Of a DNA stretch of 64,000 nt, positions 48,286 to 56,575 are shown piece after piece. Source of the DNA: Photorhabdus caribbeanensis (GTDB lineage: Bacteria; Pseudomonadota; Gammaproteobacteria; Enterobacterales; Enterobacteriaceae). The notes beneath the pieces were generated by a model. It saw only the letters and a program-made list of their open reading frames with translations. It ran no database searches and was not told the DNA's origin. Each line of letters starts with the position of its first letter. Position 1 is the first letter of the stretch. The DNA lies in NCBI RefSeq assembly GCF_018448885.1, contig NZ_RCWB01000002.1:1-64000 (forward strand), read 5' to 3'. The position numbers and the translations under genes are program-made.

Positions 48286-48894
48286 CAATTTCAGCGCGAG
48301 GTATTCCCAAAACGCTGCGAGCTTTTCAAGCGGCTTGCCACCAGCCAAAATCCACGTACTTTGTTTATTGCGTGTTCCGATAGCCGCGTGGTTCCAGAGC
48401 TTCTGACCCAACGTGAGCCAGGTGATCTGTTCGTGATACGTAATGCGGGTAATATCGTTCCGTCGTACGGTACAGAATCTGGCGGTGTTTCCGCTACCGT
48501 TGAGTATGCGGTCGCTGTGCTTGGAGTCACCGACATTGTGATCTGCGGACACTCAGATTGTGGTGCCATGACCACAATTGCAACTTGTAAATGTATGGAT
48601 CACCTTCCCGCGATTACAAGCTGGTTACGCTATGCGGATTCTGCGAAAGCGATTAATCAGGCACAGGCGCACGTTAATGAGGCTGCTCGAATTGATTCGA
48701 TGGTGCGTGAAAACGTAATCGCTCAAATTGCTAATATCAAAACCCATCCGTCCGTGGCGCTCGGGCTGGAACAGGGACACTTGAATCTACACGGCTGGAT
48801 TTACGACATAGAGACTGGTTCGATCGATGCTTTAGACGGCTTGGTCGGCCAATTTGTTTCGCTTGCGGACTATCCGCATGTTTCTGCAACGTAA
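48259..48894 (+). CDS. cynT: carbonic anhydrase CynT (beta class)
   Basis: The 211-residue beta-carbonic anhydrase has zinc ligands in ACSDSRV (Cys, Asp) and [10 protein letters not shown] (His, Cys). In the cyn operon it hydrates CO2 from cyanate breakdown, keeping bicarbonate available for cyanase. A GGAG site precedes ATG. cynS follows after 51 bases; cynX is absent. Confidence 0.95.
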   Translation: MQDIIEGFLQFQREVFPKRCELFKRLATSQNPRTLFIACSDSRVVPELLTQREPGDLFVIRNAGNIVPSYGTESGGVSATVEYAVAVLGVTDIVICGHSDCGAMTTIATCKCMDHLPAITSWLRYADSAKAINQAQAHVNEAARIDSMVRENVIAQIANIKTHPSVALGLEQGHLNLHGWIYDIETGSIDALDGLVGQFVSLADYPHVSAT

Positions 48895-48945
48895 TCCGTG
48901 TCTTACCACGGCATTTAAATAGCTTATTAATCCAAAGGAATCATT

Positions 48946-49416
48946 ATGACACAATCTCAATACTCCCAAACTCCCCGTCAGGCCCTGACCGATGCTATCA
49001 TCGACGCCAAAACACGCAAGAATTTGACGTTTGAGGATATTGCGCAAGGTACCGGTCTGAGCCTTGCATTCGTCACTGCTGCACTGCTCGGCCAACATCC
49101 TTTGCCCGCCGATGTTGCGAGGATTGTAGTTGACCGACTTGAACTCGACGAAGATGCTTTCCTTCTGCTGCAAACTATCCCTGTACGCGGTAGTATCCCC
49201 GGAGGTGTGCCGACAGATCCGACTATTTACCGATTCTATGAAATGGTGCAGGTTTACGGCTCAACGCTTAAGGCGCTTGTCCACGAGAAGTTTGGTGATG
49301 GCATTATCAGTGCGATTGACTTTAAACTTGATATCAAAAAGGTCGATGATCCTAATGGCGGTTCACGCGCTGTAATTACGCTGGATGGGAAGTATTTACC
49401 GACTAAACCGTTCTAA
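48946..49416 (+). CDS. cynS: cyanase (cyanate hydratase)
   Basis: The 156-residue decameric enzyme converts cyanate and bicarbonate to ammonia and CO2. It has the helical N-terminal domain ([10 protein letters not shown]-like [13 protein letters not shown]) and the catalytic C-terminal domain with [11 protein letters not shown], which includes the active-site Arg and Glu, and the Ser of [15 protein letters not shown] precedes ATG. Length equals E. coli CynS. Confidence 0.97.
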   Translation: MTQSQYSQTPRQALTDAIIDAKTRKNLTFEDIAQGTGLSLAFVTAALLGQHPLPADVARIVVDRLELDEDAFLLLQTIPVRGSIPGGVPTDPTIYRFYEMVQVYGSTLKALVHEKFGDGIISAIDFKLDIKKVDDPNGGSRAVITLDGKYLPTKPF

Positions 49417-49437
49417 AGTCATTGTAATTATTGGCAT

Positions 49438-49480
49438 CGGCAAGAGGTTTGAATTTGAGAGACAAACCCCTTGCCGTTTC
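49438..49480 (+). terminator. cynS terminator
   Basis: CGGCAAGAGGTTT (49438-49450) pairs with AAACCCCTTGCCG (49464-49476) with one mismatch, followed by TTTC. It ends the cyn operon. Confidence 0.65.
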
Positions 49481-49492
49481 AAAATTACTGAG

Positions 49493-49534
49493 TGTTAACT
49501 TGACCGCTAAAAGTTCCCCATAATCCTTGATAAA
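49493..49534. repeat. 42-bp end-like repeat, copy B
   Basis: This is the partner of 560-601 (36 of 42 identical, same orientation), again starting TGT. It lies between the cyn terminator and the 3' end of the hydrolase gene. It marks a boundary of an inserted block. Confidence 0.55.
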
Positions 49535-49571
49535 GCAATGCCTGCTATAGCTCTCCAGAAAATCAAAGGGA

Positions 49572-50447
49572 TTATGGCAGGTCTGAAGGGATTATGGTTC
49601 CAGCAGGATAAAATGAAGGGTTCGCGCAGAATTGGTCAATAACCTGCATTAACTGCGCAGGACGTTCATAAACGACCGCATGCCCGCACTCTATCTCTGT
49701 AAAGCGTGCATCCGGAATTGTTCCAAACAGAGCTTTGCTGTGGCGGATGGGTGTCATTTGATCATGCGTACAGCCAATAATCAGTGTGGTAGCTTTTATC
49801 GTAGGAACAATTTGAGTGATATCGACCCGGCCATTAAGGTCCATTTGTAACGCTTCAAATTCCCCTGGTATGGCATTGTCGAAGCTGATTGCAAACTGAT
49901 CTGGAAGCATATTTACATGATTGGGAGAGCTGAAAGCGCAAAACATCACAAAGTCTGCAATAGCTGGTGATTGGATCTCATATAACTGACGCCAGACAGA
50001 TAAAAATCGTTCTATCTGTAAATCTGTTTTCATCCATCCTGCGATCAGAACCAAATTACAAACCAAATCCTGACGCTTAGCGGCAACAGAAGCAGTAACG
50101 ACAGCTCCCAACGAGTAACCTATTAGTGTGACAGGTTCTCCTAACGCTGCTGCTTCAATAACAGCTTCGACCTGTTTTTCAAGATGTTCAAGGGTAAGCG
50201 TTTCGTTTGCTTTTACCGGTTGAGAAAAATCCAGGGATATAACTCGATTTTCCGCGGCAAGCAGTTGAAAGAGATAACCGAAATGTATCTCGGTGCTGCC
50301 GCCAGTGCCATGTACCAAGACGATAGGATTTCTCTTGGCGTTATTCTTAATTGGATCGAGAGGTTGGGATGTGAAGAACTTTACCTCTTTTCCATCTACG
50401 TTTATGACACTTTCGTTGATATTAAATTTTTGTTCGGACTTATTCAT
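49572..50447 (-). CDS. alpha/beta hydrolase of unknown substrate
   Basis: The 291-residue hydrolase has the oxyanion motif VLVHGTGGS (residues ~43-51), the nucleophile elbow GYSLGA, the acid region CTHDQMTP and the catalytic histidine in ECGHAVVYERP. There is no signal peptide. Such enzymes include esterases, lactonases and carbon-carbon bond hydrolases; the substrate cannot be told. It is a single gene, AT-rich upstream, between the cyn operon and two membrane proteins, and is probably acquired. Confidence 0.85.
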   Translation of the reverse strand: MNKSEQKFNINESVINVDGKEVKFFTSQPLDPIKNNAKRNPIVLVHGTGGSTEIHFGYLFQLLAAENRVISLDFSQPVKANETLTLEHLEKQVEAVIEAAALGEPVTLIGYSLGAVVTASVAAKRQDLVCNLVLIAGWMKTDLQIERFLSVWRQLYEIQSPAIADFVMFCAFSSPNHVNMLPDQFAISFDNAIPGEFEALQMDLNGRVDITQIVPTIKATTLIIGCTHDQMTPIRHSKALFGTIPDARFTEIECGHAVVYERPAQLMQVIDQFCANPSFYPAGTIIPSDLP

Positions 50448-51088
50448 GGTAATGAAATATCTCCTGATAGATATGGATTATATAGAAGCCAAATATAGAT
50501 AATTAAACAATTTCCTTGTTAGTTGCTTAATTAAATTAATAACCAAGTATAGAGTTATTGTCAAATTATAAAATTAAAATAGTGTCGTGCTTGAATATTC
50601 ATATTATTACAAATCTCAATATTAGAGCTTATTTATTGTGTTTTTACGATATTTCAGGTAGAGAAAATAAGTTGCAACCCATTAATTAAGCTATGAATAT
50701 TTTTTCAAGCGGAATAGAAGAAATATCAAAATATTAAAAAGCCCATATGCAGGGTTGTCTTATTAATTTCTTGTTTCACATTGACAGATTTTCATCCTCA
50801 TACCATAGTGATTACATCACTTTTTTTATGTGATTGCATTGTTAAATAATTTTCTTCATCTATTGCTTGGGTATTATTGATTGATAATTTATATAATTAA
50901 GAATTATCAGTAATACACCCAAAATCATTTTTCGAAATATTTTATAAAGTATTTTTTTCGCTCTGACAGCATTCTGCTATAACGTTCGACTCTGTTTATA
51001 CAATTCATCAGCGTGTGTAGTCTGCTTCGGAGAGATAAAACTGAATGGCATCATCGGATATTTAACACACCTATTCAGGAGATGAAAA
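50448..51088. other. 640-bp AT-rich intergenic region
   Basis: It lies between the divergent hydrolase and membrane-protein genes. No gene seen. A short palindrome AGTGATTACATCACT occurs at 50807-50821, with a second GTGATTGCAT about 22 bases on. These may be regulator half-sites of no assigned protein. Confidence 0.35.
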
Positions 51089-51586
51089 ATGTCTACTCAA
51101 ATCGTGAATGAACCAGATCCGCAATATGTAGTGGCAGAAGGCGAGAAACGTGCCATACGCACGATTAAGCTATTTATTTCTCTGGGCTTTATCGCAGAAG
51201 CTGGATTTCTTTTAATGGGGCTTATTTTATTTCCCGATAATGGCCCTTTGGTATGGCGTCTCGTATGGGCGCTTGGTTTATGCGGTATTGGCATGGGGGC
51301 CGCCGTTGGGGGACTGACTTACTTGGTATCAGCACGTTTCACGCCAGGAAGTACCGGCGCTTATATCATGACCGCAGTAAGTAGCACTCTGTTATTCAGT
51401 GTTTGCCAAACACTTTGTTGGGGCTTGGACCACAATGTGGGACTGAATTATTGGGGTTCAATAGAAATGCCGTTGCTATTCCTGATTAAAGGATACACTG
51501 CTGCACTCATTGCTGGCATTTTGGGCAGCTTTCTTCTTAATTCTGTAACAGGTGCGAGATTCCTTGCTCGTCTCAAGGTTTTTTAG
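51089..51586 (+). CDS. unknown four-helix membrane protein 1
   Basis: The 165-residue protein has about four hydrophobic helices (residues 25-47, 55-83, 90-112, 130-155) and a cytoplasmic N-terminus. It has a good CAGGAG site and overlaps the next gene by one base. I do not recognise the family. No catalytic motif, transporter signature or signal peptide stands out. Confidence 0.75.
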   Translation: MSTQIVNEPDPQYVVAEGEKRAIRTIKLFISLGFIAEAGFLLMGLILFPDNGPLVWRLVWALGLCGIGMGAAVGGLTYLVSARFTPGSTGAYIMTAVSSTLLFSVCQTLCWGLDHNVGLNYWGSIEMPLLFLIKGYTAALIAGILGSFLLNSVTGARFLARLKVF

Positions 51587-52059
51587 TGGATAAGAAATTA
51601 ACTTTGCCTAATAGTTTCGCCGTTTCCGTATTTCTGGCTGTATTAGCTGCATGTTTGAATCTTATATTGTGGCGCGCTGATATTCTGGAGATGGCACATA
51701 GCATCCCGCTGAAGGGGTTAATGATTATTTGGTATCTTTTGGGATGGGGTTTTGCTCCGGGTTGCTTGACCGCGCTCACCATCAATTCAATCAGGGGAAG
51801 ATTATCTCAGAGGGTGGGGTCGGTGATTGCCACGCTTATAAGCTTTCTGTTGGTTACAGGGATTTGCGGTTTGGTTTATGCTTACCTGACAAACTCTGTC
51901 TTTATGCAAATTGCTATGGGAGGAGAGGCTCATCATCATTCCTTGGTAAATCACGGAACTATTCTTGGTTTTATTACGCAACTACTGCCCAGTTTATGTG
52001 CAACGGTTATTTCAATCATGAATGCTTTTTCGATAAAAATGGGGAAGCCGTTTAGGTGA
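51586..52059 (+). CDS. unknown four-helix membrane protein 2
   Basis: The 157-residue protein starts with GTG inside the previous gene's stop (TAGTG), so the two are coupled and may form a complex. It has about four membrane helices (10-28, 42-66, 80-103, 122-146) and a histidine-rich AHHHS loop near residue 115 that could bind metal. The family is not recognised. Confidence 0.72.
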   Translation: MDKKLTLPNSFAVSVFLAVLAACLNLILWRADILEMAHSIPLKGLMIIWYLLGWGFAPGCLTALTINSIRGRLSQRVGSVIATLISFLLVTGICGLVYAYLTNSVFMQIAMGGEAHHHSLVNHGTILGFITQLLPSLCATVISIMNAFSIKMGKPFR

Positions 52060-52388
52060 TAAAATCCAAATAAATTCTTGGTGGCTAAACATTACTTGTG
52101 AATTAGCTTCCAAAGCGTAGCTAGTCGACGGTTCTTCTCCTATCTTGTCATGGTGCTCAGTTCCCCGACGGTAAGGCGAAAGATATTAAGCCCTTGTTTT
52201 GCGAATGCAAGATTGGGGCTTCCTCACCAATACAGCTTTACAGTAAGCTTTTTAAGTCCGCTGGCGTCGATTCTTCTACCGGCTGATATTGTTAGATTTA
52301 TTCCTCCAATTACCCTAGTTTTTCGTTACAGTCGTGCCTTTAAGCCCAAGGGAAGAGTTTTGACTGACATGGTAAGAACGTCAGAAAT
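52060..52388. other. 330-bp region with no credible gene
   Basis: An 82-codon plus-strand frame at 52150-52398 is open but runs into the 23-bp repeats, lacks a ribosome site and resembles no family I know. Conserved-looking GC-richer text here could be a remnant of a transposon end or structured RNA, which cannot be settled by eye. Confidence 0.35.
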
Positions 52389-52515
52389 CGACAAATAGAC
52401 GGAATGAAACCAACAAATAGACGCTATCAAAACCAGCATTTGGACGATGTGATAGCCAGCAAATAGACGCTGTACAAACCAGCATTTAGACGATAGCATA
52501 GCCAACAAATAGACG
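52389..52515. repeat. six tandem 23-bp repeats upstream of a DUF4143 ATPase
   Basis: A 13-base core, CARCAAATAGACG or CAGCATTTRGACG, starts at 52389, 52411, 52434, 52457, 52480 and 52503. Spacing is therefore 22, 23, 23, 23 and 23 bases. Repeats 3 and 5 carry CATTT in place of CAAAT. The ten-base linkers also share traits (GATAGCC, GTACAAAC). The regular two-helical-turn spacing points to cooperative binding of one protein, as in transposon ends, iterons or operators. Confidence 0.85.
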
Positions 52516-52561
52516 GAGCAATTTAAGCTTCATTCTCCACATTGAACATAAAAGAACAACC

Positions 52562-53803
52562 TTGAATAACGCACTACACCCAAGATACATAGCACCACAG
52601 CTCAAGGCAGCATTGGCTGATACACCAGTGGTGTGCTTGCTTGGTCCTCGCCAAGTCGGCAAAACAACGTTGGCGAAATCTCTAGAGCTTGGGCGGGCTT
52701 ACCTAACTTTCGATGACAGTACTTTGCTTAACACAGCTAAATCCGATCCCATTGGATTTGTACAAAGCTTGCCGGAACGTGTCACGCTGGATGAAGTACA
52801 GCGTGTGCCAGAGATCCTGCCTGCCTTAAAAGCAACTATAGACATTCATCGTCGACCGGGGCGGTTCATACTAACCGGTTCAGCTAATTTGCTACTGCTG
52901 CCTGGAGTACAGGAATCCCTAGCGGGTCGCGTCGAAGTAATCTTTTTGCAGCCACTTTCTGAACAAGAAAAGCAGCATAGTCCAACATCGCTACTCGAAC
53001 AGCTGATCACTAATAAAATTTCTCCTTCAATCAAAGGGGAACAAATCCTCATTGAAGGTGTAGCAGAAGCTGTAGTACAAGGAGGTTATCCAGAGCCGAA
53101 TACGCGCAGTGAAGCGCGAGCTCGTCAGTGGCACAAGCAGTACCTGAACGCCATTATTCAACGTGATGTGAAAGACATTGCAGCGATTCGAGATGAAGAC
53201 GAATTACTGAGACTCATTAAGATCCTCGCATTGCGTACTAGTAACCTTTTGAACATCAGTGGATTAGCGAAAGATGTAGGTCTTCAGCGAGAAACCGTTG
53301 ATAAATATATCACCATTCTAGAGCGTTTGTTCTTAGTGAGGCGCTTACCGGCTTGGCATAAAAACCAAGCCAAACGTTTAATAAAAGCACCTAAAGTTCA
53401 TGTAGTAGATTCCGGTTTAGCTTGTGCTTTAAACAACCTGAGAGTTGATGATTGGCATAACCTTAGTAATGACTTTGGTGCAGTACTTGAAAGCTTTGTG
53501 GTACAACAATTGATCTGTCAATCGGGTTGGAGCGAACATGAACTACACTTCTCCCACTATCGTGATAAAGATCAGGTTGAAGTTGATCTGGTTATTGAAG
53601 ATGGTCGAAGAATCTGGGGGGTTGAAGTTAAAAAAGCGGCTAGTATACAGCCGAAAGACGGTATGGGGTTGGCAAGATTAGCTGCATTGGCTGACAGAGA
53701 TTGGCAGGGTGGCATCTTACTTTACACGGGTAACAATTGCCTGCCAATTAGCCACATACCGAACACATTTGCAGTACCAATGAATGCTCTTTGGGGGCAT
53801 TGA
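52562..53803 (+). CDS. AAA_14/DUF4143 ATPase
   Basis: The 413-residue protein has Walker A LLGPRQVGKTTLAK (residues ~25-38), Walker B-like VTLDEVQRVPE, sensor RFILTGSAN, and a C-terminal DUF4143 domain with a nuclease-like fold (VEVDLVIEDGRRIWGVEVKKA, a PD-(D/E)xK-like pattern). Such ATPases are widespread on mobile DNA and of unknown function. The start is TTG 52562 with no good ribosome site; no closer ATG exists. It lies 46 bases beyond the 23-bp repeats, which may regulate it. Confidence 0.85.
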   Translation: MNNALHPRYIAPQLKAALADTPVVCLLGPRQVGKTTLAKSLELGRAYLTFDDSTLLNTAKSDPIGFVQSLPERVTLDEVQRVPEILPALKATIDIHRRPGRFILTGSANLLLLPGVQESLAGRVEVIFLQPLSEQEKQHSPTSLLEQLITNKISPSIKGEQILIEGVAEAVVQGGYPEPNTRSEARARQWHKQYLNAIIQRDVKDIAAIRDEDELLRLIKILALRTSNLLNISGLAKDVGLQRETVDKYITILERLFLVRRLPAWHKNQAKRLIKAPKVHVVDSGLACALNNLRVDDWHNLSNDFGAVLESFVVQQLICQSGWSEHELHFSHYRDKDQVEVDLVIEDGRRIWGVEVKKAASIQPKDGMGLARLAALADRDWQGGILLYTGNNCLPISHIPNTFAVPMNALWGH

Positions 53804-53809
53804 TATCTA

Positions 53810-53829
53810 CCACGTCCTAAAGGACGTGG
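53810..53829. repeat. perfect 8-bp hairpin after the DUF4143 ATPase
   Basis: CCACGTCC (53810-53817) and GGACGTGG (53822-53829) flank a four-base loop, six bases after the ATPase stop. There is no T-run. It could be an RNA stability element or a subterminal hairpin like those of IS200/IS605 elements; no transposase is left to decide. Confidence 0.6.
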
Positions 53830-54235
53830 CTCCCTACAGGTTTCAGAGCGTAGTCTGGATATCTTCAATGGGTTCATGCTTCTCTTAGTTTCACAACAGT
53901 TTATTTAGTGTGTTACTGCACCAGTTATGCAGGTTAAATAAAATCTGCCTAAAAACAAACTCATGTAAGATAAAGCTTGCCAAAATCATCACTACGATTA
54001 GCGTAGCACATTTGGCAAATTATCTCCCTACAGTCACTACAGCTTCGATCTTTAATAGAAATTTACCGCTATCTTTGAGGAAGCCAAAAGGAGCTGGCAT
54101 TCTCACTATTATCATATGACTAGATATGTATGACATCATCTGACTGCGAGATCTTTCTATTGCTATTTCATAATAGTATTTAAGATTACATATCAACGAA
54201 CGCCGTCTAGCGCCCCATGTAGAATGATTAGAGTT
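53830..54235. other. 400-bp region without recognisable genes
   Basis: Short frames only, none with family resemblance. It separates the ATPase from the convergent tniQ relic. Confidence 0.4.
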
Positions 54236-54893
54236 TTATTTTTTTAACAATCCTGTAGGTATAAGATCAATATAGTCATATGGGCAGAGTTCTTCATTGA
54301 AAAAGATATAATTAAAAATAGCGTCCTTAGCACAGACTGCAAAGTACAAGTCAGTTCTAGAAAAAGGGGAATTATCATGTTCAACCGCCCTCCAAGAAAC
54401 TAAGCTACCAGCTACTGACTTCTTGCCCTTAATAGCTTCACTCGTCTCGTTTAATGACAATCCTATTCTCTACAACATTAAGTTGCTCATTATGAATATG
54501 GCAACCACTAGATTTAAGCCAATCAGATTTGAAGTATGCATATCCTAAGTTATATAACTGCTTTTCAATACACTTTTGGCAATAGCAAATTTAGACATGC
54601 TGCCCTGAGTAGCTTTTCTGTTTCTCCGGGTAAAAAACATCAATAAAAAGGGACCTTAGTGAAAAAGGGGAGGAAAAGTAAGTGCGATTAACATATTTGT
54701 TTTTTTCATATAGGACGAATAAATCATTAGGATTAAAAGTCTCAAATTCACTTCTTGCTTGATAGGGAACACTAGGTTTATCCCCCAACCTCCATTAGTT
54801 AAAACTATATCCAGTCCGTTTTAAAACTCGAAAAATAAAGCTCTGTAATGATTCACCTAACGCCAGGCCAAAACCGTTTTTCCTTTTACTCAT
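54236..54893 (-). pseudogene. decayed TniQ/TnsD-like transposition target-selection gene
   Basis: From ATG 54893 (GGAAGG site upstream) one minus-strand frame reads LALGESLQSFIFRVLKRTG (a TniQ-type start), then TAA at about 54797-54795, continues through NPNDLFVLYEKNKYV, then TAA at 54593-54591. It continues again through YCQKCIEKQLYNLGYAYFKS and SGCHIHNEQL, a CxxC...CxxH zinc finger typical of TniQ. It then shifts frame into SEAIKGKKSVAGSLVSW and ends at 54236. TniQ/TnsD proteins choose target sites for Tn7-like transposons. Two nonsense codons and one frameshift make it dead. Confidence 0.7.
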
Positions 54894-55031
54894 ACCAACC
54901 TTCCCCCTGATTTTAGCGCATTCAGAAAAACCAGATTAAGTAGCCTTCTTTGCAAAGGCCGGCGCACAACGCAGCGGCCAATATTAGTTGAACACTACAT
55001 ACCAGAAATGAGCATAACTTGTAAGAATTAA

Positions 55032-55262
55032 GTGAACACAACCAAGACTATTGGAACATATTGTTGGAAAACGTTACACACAGAGGATAGAGCGAACCAA
55101 TCTCACCCTACGGACACGGTTAAAGAGGTTAGCGAGAAAAACGATTGGCTTTTCCAAATCAAAATCTATGCACGACAAAGTGATTGGTACGTTTATCGAA
55201 AGAGAGTATTACTATTGAATCAACTAGTTGAAGAAATAATTCATTGCATTCAGTTTGACTAA
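55032..55262 (+). CDS. hypothetical protein, 76 residues
   Basis: The frame starts GTG at 55032 and encodes a basic, tryptophan-containing protein (NDWLFQIKIYARQSDWYVYRK). There is no clear ribosome site, no family is recognised and the surroundings are decayed. It may be a fragment or a chance frame. Confidence 0.3.
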   Translation: MNTTKTIGTYCWKTLHTEDRANQSHPTDTVKEVSEKNDWLFQIKIYARQSDWYVYRKRVLLLNQLVEEIIHCIQFD

Positions 55263-55332
55263 TTAAGGATACACTGCTTTACTTAATTACATTCGGCATA
55301 CAAGTTGATTGCATCCGAGTAACAACACACTC

Positions 55333-55563
55333 ATGGCAAGACATTCATTCATAATTTATAAAAACAAAAACCGCGAGCACTCCGGCCCCGCTGGTCAAAA
55401 TTCGCTGTAAATCCACGTACTCCAAGCCGTGCAAGACATCATCACCTGTGTTGCCAATGGCATTGTTGAGGTATTTGGCGTCAACCGGGATGAGATCTAT
55501 ATCGTTGTCGATCGGGTACATCCTGACCATTTATTCGTAAGAGGGCAGCTATGGAGCCAGTAG
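55333..55563 (+). pseudogene. 4-oxalocrotonate tautomerase-family gene, decayed
   Basis: One frame from ATG 55333 reads HSFIIYKNKNREHSGPAGQ, meets TAA at 55408, and continues with LQAVQDIITCVANGIVEVFG, then EIYIVVDRVHPDHLFVRG, a typical tautomerase second half. The catalytic N-terminal proline is replaced by alanine after Met. It overlaps the TrmO-like gene by 13 bases, as operon neighbours do. The family call rests on the C-terminal half. Confidence 0.65.
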
Positions 55564-56033
55564 ATACCACTGTATTTACCCTACACCCGATTGGCTGGGT
55601 GAGAAATGAGAGAACGACCACTCAAGACGATTTCTGGGGCAGCGTGATCTCAACCATCACGCTCGATAGCAACCAGTTCACCCCGGCAGCGACGCAAGGT
55701 TTGAGTGAGTTTTCTCACTTGGTAATCGTGTTTGCGATGCACAAAGTTCCTGCTGAAAAAATCGTCACCGGTGCAAGGCACCCGCGGGGTCAGACGGAGC
55801 TGCCGCTAGTCGGCATCTTCGGGCAACGGGCCAAAGCGCGCCCCAATCGGCTGGGGGTGTCTTGCTGTGAACTGCTGGCCTGTGATGGGCTGACCTTAAC
55901 CGTCAAAGCCCTTGATGCCATTGATGGCACACCGGTGATCGACATCAAACCTTACATGCAAGCCTTTGAGCCACAAACAGCAATACGTGAGCCTGCATGG
56001 ATCTCGGCCATTATGGCACAGTACTATGACTAA
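55551..56033 (+). CDS. TrmO/TsaA-family S-adenosylmethionine-dependent methyltransferase
   Basis: The 160-residue single-domain protein has the TsaA/UPF0066 motifs HPIGWVRNER, GLSEFSHLVIVFAMH, ARHPRGQ, PLVGIFGQRAKARPNRLGVS, LDAIDGTPVIDIKPY. TrmO methylates the t6A37 nucleoside in tRNA-Thr. Chromosomal TrmO usually has a second C-terminal domain, absent here, and this gene sits in a biosynthetic cluster. So it may methylate a small molecule. It appears intact among broken neighbours. Confidence 0.85.
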   Translation: MEPVDTTVFTLHPIGWVRNERTTTQDDFWGSVISTITLDSNQFTPAATQGLSEFSHLVIVFAMHKVPAEKIVTGARHPRGQTELPLVGIFGQRAKARPNRLGVSCCELLACDGLTLTVKALDAIDGTPVIDIKPYMQAFEPQTAIREPAWISAIMAQYYD

Positions 56034-56081
56034 CGAGGGATTCATGTCCTGAATCATCACTGACATTCGAGGAGCATCATC

Positions 56082-56508
56082 ATGATGCGCATGGCCCATC
56101 CGACTGTTTTAGAAACATTGTTACACAACAATCCAGAACTCAATATTCCGGTCCACGAGTACAATATCAACGTGACCTCAAATCACGGGGATATTCTCAA
56201 GACACCTTTCAGACCTACAAAGACTTTGATGGTACCGGCAAAGAGACCCATCTCTACCTGCTCTTGCCTTTGTGTGATTACATCTGTCACTACTGCAATT
56301 ACGTCAAACGACGGATCAAAGCCAATGACAAAATGCATGAGCTGGAGATTTGGGCAGATTTGCTGATTCAGGAATCCAATTTGTATCTGACGCAGGTGCT
56401 GTGGGTGAGTCAGGCGCAGAACTCCACGAAGAAGTCATGTATGTCTATTTCCATCAGATGATTGGCGATGCGGATCAGATCCTGTGTCGGCGGGTTTCCA
56501 GTGCATAA
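56082..56508 (+). pseudogene. HemN-like radical SAM protein, internally deleted
   Basis: ATG 56082 has a GAGGAG site and opens MMRMAHPTVLETLLHNNPEL. A one-base shift near 56200 moves the frame into QTYKDFDGTGKETHLYLLLP and the radical SAM CDYICHYCNY cluster motif (CxxxCxxC). After about 30 more residues the middle of the protein is missing. A C-terminal piece (ELHEEVMYVYFHQMIGDAD) in another frame ends at TAA 56506. The real enzyme would be some 400 residues. It cannot work. Confidence 0.7.
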
Positions 56509-56575
56509 GGGCGAATGACTATGGTCAGCAAATCCGTGACTCAGGCGGTCCCGACATCGCCCAGCGAGGCCGCTA

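Noticed and set aside
50807-50821. AGTGATTACATCACT as a CRP site
   Set aside because: The GTGA..TCAC gap is five bases rather than six, so it does not fit CRP; no other regulator can be named.
52150-52398. 82-codon plus-strand ORF as a gene
   Set aside because: It lacks a ribosome site, ends inside the 23-bp repeats and resembles no family known to me.
52389-52515. The 23-bp repeats as a CRISPR array
   Set aside because: The conserved core is 13 bases, the linkers are 9-10 bases and partly similar, and no cas gene is near.
53910-54119. 69-codon plus-strand ORF between the ATPase and the tniQ relic
   Set aside because: No ribosome site, biased composition and no similarity; it is probably chance.
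55551-56033. The TrmO-like gene as the housekeeping trmO
   Set aside because: It lacks the usual C-terminal domain and lies in a decayed biosynthetic cluster, so the symbol was withheld.
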